Origin: a virus
Reading direction: 5' to 3' (one strand)
IMG/VR virus record: IMGVR_UViG_3300047562_002398
Coordinates: 1-25,853 of that record
DNA length: 25,853 nt
The translations under genes were made by a program, and so were the position numbers. Under the pieces are notes generated by a model. That model was not told where the DNA came from. It did not search any database and was given only the letters and a program-made list of their open reading frames with translations. Positions 1 to 7,340 of this stretch are shown in pieces (within the stretch, counting starts at the first letter, position 1; every line of letters begins with the position of its first letter).

Positions 1-1073
1 CCGGAGTAAACATAATTTGAGAAATTAGCAAGATAATTCCTATACCAAGTTTTTTGTGGTGAATTTACACCAGAGACGGAATCAGTAGCCTTCGAAACAA
101 AAGTATGTTTTTCGAGAATATTTCCTTGTACGCCAGTCAGTGAACCAGTGTCATCAATAACAACGATATTCAGAGCATCATTTTTTGCATTTCTAGTTGC
201 TGCGTACTGATTGGTTACTGGTTTTGGTGCAATTGATCTCCAGAACAAAGTGGAATTAGTTAAACCAAGAGTTTGTTGGTCGTACCAATCTTGTGCAGTA
301 GCTGCGGAGTAAGAACCAGTTCCAGTAGAAATTCCGGAATTGTTGATGAAAGTTAGGTTAGAACTAGCTAGAATAGAAGCTAGATTGGAGCCCTCTGCGT
401 AGTCAATTTGAGTTTCGGTTCCAGCATTGGAAACTCTGGAAACAATTTTTACATCAATAGTAGAATTTCCTGTAGTGCTGGTTGTTACTCCGGTAATAAT
501 TCCTTTTATATATCCAGTAAATTCGGAAGTAGTTCCAACTCCTGGTACAGTCACCCCAGAAAGAGAAACTGTAACTCCATATCCGATTTGCGCACCAGCA
601 GCACCTAGATTGGTAGTATTGATTCCGATGATCTGGTCTGCCTTATCATCGATAACACAAACCTTTAATCCATTGGCCCAAGTTCCAGGAGTCTTTGCCG
701 CAAAGTGATATGCACCAGTTTCTTGACTGTTGTAGTCGTCAAAGTTTTTAATGTCTACTGTGGCAGTAGTATTATATCCTACTCTTGCATTCTTAAGATT
801 GTCATCATCAACTCGGACAACTTTAAGAATTCCACCATAAGATAGATATGAAGATGCACTCATCCAGTACTCATATTGTGCATCAGCAGACAGAGGCTTA
901 CCAAAGGTATTAATTAATTCTTGTTCTGTTGTGATATCAACAGCTTCTTCTACAGGACCAATCGCAAATGGACCAGCAATAGCTCCAATGTTGTCTAGAA
1001 CATTATCAGCTCTCCCTACAGTTAAATCAACCTCTCTGACGAGTACGCCTGGAGATAATTGAGGAGTCGCCAT
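1..1073 (-). CDS. 18: Tail sheath protein gp18, N-terminal part (runs off the left edge)
   Basis: This is the contractile tail sheath subunit, which polymerises around the tail tube and contracts to drive infection. I translated it directly because the frame stays open to the window edge. It starts at ATG 1073 with MATPQLSPGVLVREVDLT, the typical start of T4-like cyanophage sheath proteins, and continues through DNIGAIAGPFAIGP and a Gly/Thr/Ser-rich middle. About 357 codons are visible; T4 gp18 is 659 aa, so roughly half is missing. A GGAGA ribosome-binding site lies about 7 bases upstream. The 84-base gap before it holds a late-promoter octamer, so the gene probably starts its own late transcript. 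It follows gene 17 and a small Cys4 gene, as expected from T4 order. The identification is strong from the N-terminus and position. Confidence 0.93.
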   Translation of the reverse strand, partial: MATPQLSPGVLVREVDLTVGRADNVLDNIGAIAGPFAIGPVEEAVDITTEQELINTFGKPLSADAQYEYWMSASSYLSYGGILKVVRVDDDNLKNARVGYNTTATVDIKNFDDYNSQETGAYHFAAKTPGTWANGLKVCVIDDKADQIIGINTTNLGAAGAQIGYGVTVSLSGVTVPGVGTTSEFTGYIKGIITGVTTSTTGNSTIDVKIVSRVSNAGTETQIDYAEGSNLASILASSNLTFINNSGISTGTGSYSAATAQDWYDQQTLGLTNSTLFWRSIAPKPVTNQYAATRNAKNDALNIVVIDDTGSLTGVQGNILEKHTFVSKATDSVSGVNSPQKTWYRNYLANFSNYVYS

Positions 1074-1108
1074 TTTTTTCTCCGTTTAATCTCAGTTTAT
1101 CTAAAAAA

Positions 1109-1116
1109 TATTTATT
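1109..1116 (-). promoter_or_regulatory. T4-like late promoter before gene 18
   Basis: On the minus strand this reads AATAAATA, one base from the T4 late-promoter octamer TATAAATA. It ends 35 bases before the gene 18 start codon, in the largest gap on this side of gene 17. T4-type late promoters need only this element plus the phage sigma factor gp55, so no -35 box is expected. The motif is short and AT-rich, so the call rests on position. Confidence 0.6.
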
Positions 1117-1157
1117 AAAAAGTTAATTTACGCAGGGGAAACTTGACGTGAACCTAC

Positions 1158-1388
1158 TTACCAGTCAGGATATTCCCACTTATCAAAAATTTTGGATACT
1201 AACTTATTTGCAACAATTCTTTTAACAGTACATTCTTTGCATTCGTATGAATAAGATGACGCGACAGGTCCCCTATCTTTGCGAGTTCTATAAAATCCTT
1301 CAATAAGATTTTTTATTTCACCACAAACTCTACATTGGCGGTCTGTTAGTAATAAATGACTTAGTTTTATTTGATTGTTTAAGTCCAT
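1158..1388 (-). CDS. Small Cys4 (zinc-ribbon-like) protein between genes 17 and 18
   Basis: This is a 76-aa protein with two CxxC pairs, CRVC (C19, C22) and CKEC (C50, C53), spaced as in a small zinc ribbon. The stretch between them (FYRTRKDRG, SSYSYEC) resembles Cys-pair segments at the front of some phage HNH or endonuclease VII-like proteins, but there is no HNH catalytic motif, so I do not call it a nuclease. It ends in the aromatic and acidic tail WEYPDW. I recall similar 70-80 aa proteins next to gene 17 in cyanophages, always without known function. It begins 7 bases after the gene 17 stop, so it is probably co-transcribed with the terminase. A DNA- or protein-binding accessory role is inference. 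Confidence 0.75.
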   Translation of the reverse strand: MDLNNQIKLSHLLLTDRQCRVCGEIKNLIEGFYRTRKDRGPVASSYSYECKECTVKRIVANKLVSKIFDKWEYPDW

Positions 1389-1395
1389 ATCTTAA

Positions 1396-3051
1396 TCAAT
1401 ATTTCCACATATACTCCCATTCAGAAGACATATCCCCATATTCATCAGTAAACCATCTATCTCCATCAACATCTACAAAGGTATTTGAATCTAAACCATC
1501 CGAAATAAACCCAAAAGGTGCCATATCCTGTTCTATTTGATTTTTTTGTTCTTCATATAGTCTTTTTCTAATATCTTGGTCTGTGAGTTCCTTGAAATAA
1601 TCTTGGGCGACTAGCCAAGCATAAATGACTAAGCACATAGCTAAGTCATCATTACATCCTTCCTCTGCTTCAAAGGAATTATGTTTTTGAATAAAAGTTG
1701 TTAATTCGGAAATAATTTCATAATCATTGAAAAACAGTTTATCTTCTTCAATTAATGTCTTCAAGTTAAATGATCCAACCTTCTTTACGGTTTTGGACAT
1801 CTTAACTCCCAATTGAGTTTTCTTCCCAGAAAATCCCTGACCAACAATTTGACCCGCTCTACCCCGCATTGAGCACATCAATACATTCTGATACTCTAAG
1901 TCATAGTGCAATAAAGATGCAACTTGATCGCCAATATCATTAACTTCACATAGAATGTAAGCGCCATTGTAATTTTTTGCTACTTCGTATATAATGTTGG
2001 GAAATAGCATTGGTTTTATTTCATTATTTCTATATTTTGCAACAACTCTATGTGGAAATTCTGTTATATCAACAACAATAAAAGCAGAATAATCTTCACT
2101 AACTCCTCTAGCAACGTCAACAGTAATTAAATAGTCGTGGTTTTTTTGTGGGTCTATGTGTATATCTAACCCAGCACTTTGTTTTATTGGATGATCGTAA
2201 ACCAAGTTTCTTAATTTTGACGGCGCAATCAATGTATCAACAGACCCTAGAAATTCACATTCAAACTCAACCTTAAACTGTTGCTCTGAAGTATTAGCAA
2301 TAGTAGATTTTTTCCATTCTTCATCTCTACCAGGAACTTCTGACCAATGAACATCTGTTGGAACATATTCATTCCTACCTTTCTCCGCATCATGCCACAT
2401 TCGATAGAAGTGATTCATACCATGTGGAGTGGAAACAACAATTACTTTGGTATTTTTACCCGAGGTAATTGTTGGATAAACAGATGCAAAGAAAGAGTCT
2501 GCAATGTGATTTGGAACGAACGCAAATTCGTCCAAAAAGAGAATATTGAAAGACATTCCTCGAACGGCAGATGCCGATGTCGAAGCAGCAAGAATTTTAG
2601 ATCCATTTTCCAGTTCAATGGATCCTTTATTCCAAGAAATAATACCTTGCTGCATCCACTTAGGGAGATTTTCATAGGCAGTAGCCAATCTACCCAAAAG
2701 TTCTCTAGCAGTTGCTGCTTTGTTTGCTAGAATACCAATATTGACACTATCATTAAAAATAAGGTAGTGTAAAAGATATGAAACAACAGTGGTACTTTTT
2801 CCAGTCTGACGAGGCATCTTACAGATATTGAATCTATGCTCGTGAAACCTATTGATTAATCTTTCCTGGAAATGATATGGATGAAACTGAGTTAAACCTT
2901 CATCCAGAGAAACAATTTTAATATAGTTATTTGCAAAATAAACGGGATCATCCTTACACTTAATAAATTCCTCAATCTGTTCTTGAGTAAATTCAATTGG
3001 TGTGTTTGCCTTTTTTAAATTAGGATTACCAAGATATACACTATCAGACAT
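1396..3051 (-). CDS. 17: Terminase large subunit gp17 (packaging ATPase and nuclease)
   Basis: This is the motor that pumps DNA into the prohead and cuts the concatemer. At 551 aa it is close to T4 gp17 (610 aa). The N-terminal ATPase has a Walker A site MPRQTGKST (79-87), a Walker B site ILFLDEFAF (170-178, D174 and catalytic E175) and a coupling motif VVSTPHG (205-211). The C-terminal RNase H-like nuclease shows TVDVARG (D312), CEVND (E369) and CNDDLAM (D468/D469), matching the usual three-acid active site. The AGGAG ribosome-binding site (3059-3063) overlaps the stop codon of the upstream gene, which favours ATG 3051. No intein interrupts it, although phage terminases are frequent intein hosts. 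It is separated from gene 16 by four extra genes, unlike T4. Confidence 0.97.
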   Translation of the reverse strand: MSDSVYLGNPNLKKANTPIEFTQEQIEEFIKCKDDPVYFANNYIKIVSLDEGLTQFHPYHFQERLINRFHEHRFNICKMPRQTGKSTTVVSYLLHYLIFNDSVNIGILANKAATARELLGRLATAYENLPKWMQQGIISWNKGSIELENGSKILAASTSASAVRGMSFNILFLDEFAFVPNHIADSFFASVYPTITSGKNTKVIVVSTPHGMNHFYRMWHDAEKGRNEYVPTDVHWSEVPGRDEEWKKSTIANTSEQQFKVEFECEFLGSVDTLIAPSKLRNLVYDHPIKQSAGLDIHIDPQKNHDYLITVDVARGVSEDYSAFIVVDITEFPHRVVAKYRNNEIKPMLFPNIIYEVAKNYNGAYILCEVNDIGDQVASLLHYDLEYQNVLMCSMRGRAGQIVGQGFSGKKTQLGVKMSKTVKKVGSFNLKTLIEEDKLFFNDYEIISELTTFIQKHNSFEAEEGCNDDLAMCLVIYAWLVAQDYFKELTDQDIRKRLYEEQKNQIEQDMAPFGFISDGLDSNTFVDVDGDRWFTDEYGDMSSEWEYMWKY

Positions 3052-3061
3052 AATAAATCTC

Positions 3062-4366
3062 CTATGTTAAATCATAATAACCCAAAGAACCGATAATATC
3101 TCCAGTTCCACTAATAGTTCTTGCAGCAACTGTAAAAATATCACTGACTCCTGCTTGAGTAGTTCCAAGTTGAAGTGCCCAGTTATAATCTTGAACTACA
3201 GTGAGGGAACCTGAAGATTGATTTGCTCCAAATGTATATGAAGTATCAACAATTTTTCCACCACTAATTGCAGTTGCAGTTATATCATATTGAGTATTAT
3301 CTGTTGTAGAATCTGGAACGGAAGTAAATGCTGCACCAGTTAAAGTTCCATTTCTAATCAATGCAACTTCATATCCAACATTATTGGAAAGAGGAAGTGC
3401 TGCAAATTGAGTTGGAATAACTACTGCAAACTCTCTTCCAGGAGATAAACGAATAGAAACCAAAGGCACAAATGTTGTTCCTACTTGTTTTGTTGTAGTC
3501 ATTCTTGCGATAGTTTCTACCTTCTTTCTTTCATATCCACCATTAACTTGAACCGACGCACAAATTTGCTTCATCGTTGAAGATGAAGTTGTAATTCCAG
3601 TATTGAATATCTCATAACGAACTGGAAGTGTTGCAGTTCTCATATACACACTATCAATACGATTTGCGTGATTGAATTGGTGTGCGGTAATAAACTTTCC
3701 GTCAATCGCAAATCCAACTCTTACAGAACCAACACCCAACCATTCATATTCAGTAAAAAGAATTTGTGCTTTTGTTAAATCTAACTGAATACCACTTGGA
3801 TTACTTGTGCTAAATCCAGTTCCATCAAGTGTGTCGTGATTCCATTCAGATTGTGGAATTCTTACAGTTGTTCCTACACCAGATACTGCAGTTCTTTTGA
3901 TAATATTAATTTGAGAACCTACTTGTTCCAGGAAGATACCATTTAGTGAGGAACCATACCCCACAATTTGAGTTAGATTTTCTTTTGGTGGATTAAGAAC
4001 AAATGTTTGAAGAACTTGTAATGATTTTCCTGGTTGATATGAAAATGCTCTTTTACTTTGACGAACTAAACGACATCCTGCAGTAGTTCCAATTCCAAGA
4101 GTTGCGGAACTTTGTGTGGTGATAAATCCTACAGTAGAACCAGTTCCAACAACTACATCATCAAAATCTCCATCCTGATAATAAATGTAAGAAGAATCAA
4201 AAATTGTAAGAGGATTAGAAACTTTTAGTCTTCCAAATAAATCTCCACTAAATCCTTGACCTAAATCATCGTAAATATTTCCGTGCTTATCAGCACGCAT
4301 ATAAACTTCAAAAAGTGTTCTCTCTTGATTCAGATAGTCTTGATTATTTTTATTCCACTGAGCCAT
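3062..4366 (-). CDS. Virion structural protein (434 aa), unnamed family
   Basis: This 434-aa protein resembles a structural protein family common in marine T4-like phages. Recognisable segments are GRLKVSNPLTIFDSS (about 46-60), SYQPGKSLQVLQTFV (110-124) and EWLGVGSVRVGFAIDGKF (209-226), followed by a pattern of short beta strands. There is no signal peptide, membrane helix or catalytic motif. The beta-rich, Gly/Thr-rich make-up suggests a surface or decoration role, but its place in the virion is unknown to me. The start at ATG 4366 has a GAGG ribosome-binding site just upstream. It is the last gene of the insertion between genes 16 and 17 and directly precedes gene 17. It could be a head fibre or accessory capsid protein. 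Confidence 0.75.
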   Translation of the reverse strand: MAQWNKNNQDYLNQERTLFEVYMRADKHGNIYDDLGQGFSGDLFGRLKVSNPLTIFDSSYIYYQDGDFDDVVVGTGSTVGFITTQSSATLGIGTTAGCRLVRQSKRAFSYQPGKSLQVLQTFVLNPPKENLTQIVGYGSSLNGIFLEQVGSQINIIKRTAVSGVGTTVRIPQSEWNHDTLDGTGFSTSNPSGIQLDLTKAQILFTEYEWLGVGSVRVGFAIDGKFITAHQFNHANRIDSVYMRTATLPVRYEIFNTGITTSSSTMKQICASVQVNGGYERKKVETIARMTTTKQVGTTFVPLVSIRLSPGREFAVVIPTQFAALPLSNNVGYEVALIRNGTLTGAAFTSVPDSTTDNTQYDITATAISGGKIVDTSYTFGANQSSGSLTVVQDYNWALQLGTTQAGVSDIFTVAARTISGTGDIIGSLGYYDLT

Positions 4367-4374
4367 TATTTACC

Positions 4375-4695
4375 TCAAATCCACTCTAATTTTGCTGGAT
4401 GATATCTCTTTTCGTTTGTAATATCTATAATAGATTCCTCAACGGGGTAAATGTTATGTACAATTGATCCTGGATACTGTTTCTGTAATTTTTCTGTTAG
4501 ACTTTGTTTTGTTAAATTTTTAGATTCTGTTTTTAGATGAAGTCTATGGATATTTCCCATCCAAAGAATGTCTGCAACAAATTCTTCACCAACACTTTGT
4601 ATTTGTGATTCTGGAGAACTATTAATATAAAGATTTCCATTGAAATCTCCAGAAATATTTACAGATTCTGATAGAAATTCTTTAAAGGTTTTCAT
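4375..4695 (-). CDS. 106-aa protein with a capsid-targeting-like N-terminus
   Basis: The start is set at ATG 4695: an AAAGGAG ribosome-binding site sits 4 bases upstream, and the ATG overlaps the previous stop as ATGA. A TTG seven codons upstream would place that site inside the gene. The N-terminus MKTFKEFLSE resembles the T4 internal-protein capsid-targeting sequence MKTYQEFIAE, and LSE fits the (L/I)-x-E cleavage rule of the T4 prohead protease gp21. The body (residues 39-80) has a W-x-G beta hairpin followed by a helix ending QYPGS, matching a module near the end of the neighbouring 882-aa protein. No enzyme motif is visible. Packaging into the head as an internal protein is inference. 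Confidence 0.8.
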   Translation of the reverse strand: MKTFKEFLSESVNISGDFNGNLYINSSPESQIQSVGEEFVADILWMGNIHRLHLKTESKNLTKQSLTEKLQKQYPGSIVHNIYPVEESIIDITNEKRYHPAKLEWI

Positions 4696-7340
4696 GAGTC
4701 TCCTTTGCAATTCCAACGACGGCGTGCTTTACAGATTGGTTTATCTGGTGTTTCACTACAATCTATATTATGCATATCTTTTTGTCCTTTAGAGCGACGA
4801 CAAAAACTATTTTGTCTTTCTGCTCTTTTTCCAGTTGGATTTTTTTCAGTTACTGCAGTTTGAAGTTTAGATTTTGGATTTTCTTCTTTATACTTATCGA
4901 CTGTATCTTGACTCATTCCATCAGTTCTATCCTTACGATTTGCTTTTTGCCAATCTTCCACTTGAAGAAACTGCTCACCTGGTTTAATGTCAGAAACATA
5001 AAAAGATTGAACTCTAGAACCTGGATAAACCTTTGAGATTTGGTCTTGAACTTCTTGGCGATTTGGTTTGGTTGTTTGTGGGAAAAATAGTTTCATTGTG
5101 TAATACTTTCCTCTCCAGGTAAGAGTAACTAGAATAATATTTCCTGTCTTCGCTGGAATTCTGACCGATTCTCCCATTGGTTTCACATAATTTTTATCTG
5201 GTCCCGGTTTTGCGGAACTTCCGCCCATTGGTCTTTTTGGGGAACACTCGCAAGGAGATTTGCCGCATACCTCACACAAAATATTTTTCTCTTCTTTTAC
5301 TGATTCCCATCCACCACCTTCTGATTTATATCCTTTTGCTGCCCAACCATTAGCATAAGCAGAATTTCCGGTAATAGTTATAAATCCATTTTGAACCATT
5401 ACCCAAGTATTATTTTCGGTTGTTGGACACCAAACATCTTCAATACTATCATCCTCAATAATTAAATTTTGGGTTGAATGATATTTTTTATTTCTTACAA
5501 TAGTTGCACCAGAAATTGTATCTGTTTTTTCATAAAATGAAACATGATACCCATTTAAATATGCTGATAATAATGTCGCCCAAAAATGATCATCATTTTT
5601 CTGAGTGAAACCAAAAGTATGTCTTTCTTTAATTTTTGTTGATCCTCCTTGATCCCAACCATCATACACAATTGATGACGCCAAATAAATTTCTCTTTGA
5701 TCTTTATTCCACGATAAAACTTTTTCTACCCAATTATCCTTTTTCGACCAATGCTGCTCAAAAAGATTAATATTTGAATCATTATGCAATTCTGAGCAAG
5801 TTACCAATCTCATTCTTTTATGTATATCTTTTGTTTCAACTAAATTGACATTTTGATACTCGTTTCCACTTCTCACTACCCATTTGTGATTTTCTGTTGC
5901 TCTAATACTAAAACCACTTTTTTTATAAATTCTTTTTAACGGAGCTTGCTCATAAAAATTTAAATGTAAAATCGGTTTCCACTCTAAAACATCATTATCA
6001 ATATTATAGGTTAAAATATCTTCTCCAATATTCAATTCATGATAAAATTTTAATCCTTCCCTTGTAATTGCTTGAGATTCTAAAGGAACGCATGGATAAA
6101 CATCAAACTTCGCTTTTGCCTTCGATTTCCACTTCGCCCATAATTTTGGATTAGTTGGTTTGTTCTTTTCTGTAAGAACTTCTGCTTCCATTTCAAGCAG
6201 AATTTTATCTACTATTGAAATTTCTTCTTTTCTTATTGGAGGTAAAGATACTCCTACCATTTTAGCAGTAGTTTGTTGTTCGCCGCCAGTTCCTCTCTGA
6301 GAAAGGGCATCTATTTTTTTTGCTCTTCTTGCTTTTTTTGCATCAGATGATGTATGAGAAATTTCAAAACTTGCTTCACTTACCGGAACGCAATTAGGAA
6401 CCATTTTATTTCCTTTCTTTTTCATCCCCTCTTGCTTATAACCGCAAGGATCTTTTTCTTCATCCATAGATCCTTGAACATCGTGCTCTCCACTGTCAAG
6501 ATAATCTGCTGCAGAATCAATATAATCTGCTGCTTTGGTAATTTTTGATTGAACCCATGCTTCAATATTTCCTTCTCCTTTCATTTTTGATTTAAGGCGT
6601 TTTACTGCCTTTTCAATAGTTGCAAGTTCTGATCTTGCCATTGAGTGCTCATGGTCTGGTTCTGGTTTTTTGGATTCTTTTATTCCGCCAACTGTCACTG
6701 CATCCCACATAGCAGGTCCATAAGAACATTCCATTCTTCTTTCTCTTTTTCTACACATCGGACAATATCTTTCTTCATCGGATTGTTCTTGTATTTTATT
6801 AGAGACCATTTTTGGTTTTCCTCCTTTTCCTGGACGATCTGCTACTGGGTCTTCTTTTCTCTTTCTTCTTACTGCTGCAGCAATTTCGGATTTAGACATC
6901 TTTGCTGCTTTCTCTTTGGAAAGGCATTTTGGTTTAGGACCATCTCCATCATCATTTTCGCCACGAGCACATTTTCCAGTTCTTTCACCTTTGGTATTAT
7001 ATTCATCCCATCCACCACCACCTACACCACCCTCTTCGCCTTTACCAAACCATCTGCGAAGATCTTCATAATATGCAACACGTTGTTTAGAATGCTTTAG
7101 TTCCCCCTTTTCCTTCGCAATCAACTTCTTAGAAAGAGCACCAAAATTAATATCAATTGGATTTTCATCTGGTGTTTTCTTTTTAGGATTATCATAAACA
7201 TCCACATCCCCATCAGCATCACGATCTACAAATTCTACAGATGCGTGATGAACTAATTGTTTTAGATCCAAATTGGGATCTAGTTGATGTTGTTTCCCCT
7301 TTAAATGTGGAGTTTTATGTGAGAACTTTTGATTCTTCAT
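4692..7340 (-). CDS. Lys-rich multi-module phage protein interrupted by an intein (882 aa precursor)
   Basis: The function is unknown. Modules in order: an acidic patch VEFVDRDADGDVDVYD (35-50); a Gly-rich basic segment with two Cys and MSKSEIAAAVRRKRKEDP (about 95-180), like DUF6321-type phage proteins; CPMC with a third Cys (193-205); NIEAWVQSKITKAADYID (258-275), a helix seen in many T4-like phage proteins; a DUF5872-like motif split by the intein (392-416 plus 660-680); CEVCGKSPCEC (689-699), possibly zinc-binding; a beta-helix module ending VYPGS (727-796); and a basic C-terminal Cys module with TEKNPTGKRAERQNSFCRR. It overlaps both neighbours by ATGA, so translation is probably coupled. 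The intein covers residues 417-659, and the spliced product would be 639 aa. The Lys/Arg content and neighbours with capsid-targeting-like ends suggest a nucleic-acid-binding or head-internal protein, which is inference. Confidence 0.88.
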   Translation of the reverse strand: MKNQKFSHKTPHLKGKQHQLDPNLDLKQLVHHASVEFVDRDADGDVDVYDNPKKKTPDENPIDINFGALSKKLIAKEKGELKHSKQRVAYYEDLRRWFGKGEEGGVGGGGWDEYNTKGERTGKCARGENDDGDGPKPKCLSKEKAAKMSKSEIAAAVRRKRKEDPVADRPGKGGKPKMVSNKIQEQSDEERYCPMCRKRERRMECSYGPAMWDAVTVGGIKESKKPEPDHEHSMARSELATIEKAVKRLKSKMKGEGNIEAWVQSKITKAADYIDSAADYLDSGEHDVQGSMDEEKDPCGYKQEGMKKKGNKMVPNCVPVSEASFEISHTSSDAKKARRAKKIDALSQRGTGGEQQTTAKMVGVSLPPIRKEEISIVDKILLEMEAEVLTEKNKPTNPKLWAKWKSKAKAKFDVYPCVPLESQAITREGLKFYHELNIGEDILTYNIDNDVLEWKPILHLNFYEQAPLKRIYKKSGFSIRATENHKWVVRSGNEYQNVNLVETKDIHKRMRLVTCSELHNDSNINLFEQHWSKKDNWVEKVLSWNKDQREIYLASSIVYDGWDQGGSTKIKERHTFGFTQKNDDHFWATLLSAYLNGYHVSFYEKTDTISGATIVRNKKYHSTQNLIIEDDSIEDVWCPTTENNTWVMVQNGFITITGNSAYANGWAAKGYKSEGGGWESVKEEKNILCEVCGKSPCECSPKRPMGGSSAKPGPDKNYVKPMGESVRIPAKTGNIILVTLTWRGKYYTMKLFFPQTTKPNRQEVQDQISKVYPGSRVQSFYVSDIKPGEQFLQVEDWQKANRKDRTDGMSQDTVDKYKEENPKSKLQTAVTEKNPTGKRAERQNSFCRRSKGQKDMHNIDCSETPDKPICKARRRWNCKGDS
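4700..4706 (-). promoter_or_regulatory. Ribosome-binding site that fixes the 106-aa gene start
   Basis: On the minus strand this reads AAAGGAG, followed by ACTC and then ATG 4695. It lies within the last codons of the 882-aa gene. It supports the MKTFKEF start over the upstream TTG. Confidence 0.75.
5364..6092 (-). other. Intein (243 aa) inside a DUF5872-like domain
   Basis: This in-frame protein-splicing element runs from Cys417 to Asn659 of the host protein, with Ser660 as +1 residue. Block A is CVPLESQAITREGLKFYHEL followed by NIGEDILTYN. Block B is RATENHKWVV with the T-x-x-H pair (T482, H485). Block F is DVWCPTTENNTWVMVQNGF (635-653). Block G is ITITGN before Ser. Joining the flanks restores KFDVYP/SAYANGW, the unbroken conserved motif of the DUF5872 family as I know it. 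The middle (about 515-620) is too large for a mini-intein and contains YLASSIVYDGWDQG followed by FGFTQKNDDHFW, which looks like a single, possibly degenerate LAGLIDADG endonuclease unit. The penultimate residue is Gly, not the usual His, and residue -1 is Pro. The identification is confident; splicing and homing activity are untested. Confidence 0.92.

Noticed and set aside
2442-2675. 77-aa minus-strand frame inside gene 17
   Set aside because: It is in a different frame from the terminase motifs (it overlaps the Walker B region) and shows no family features.
5364-6092. Split intein or free-standing homing endonuclease
   Set aside because: The reading frame is continuous through both halves and the endonuclease-like region, with no internal stop, start or ribosome-binding site suggesting separate genes.
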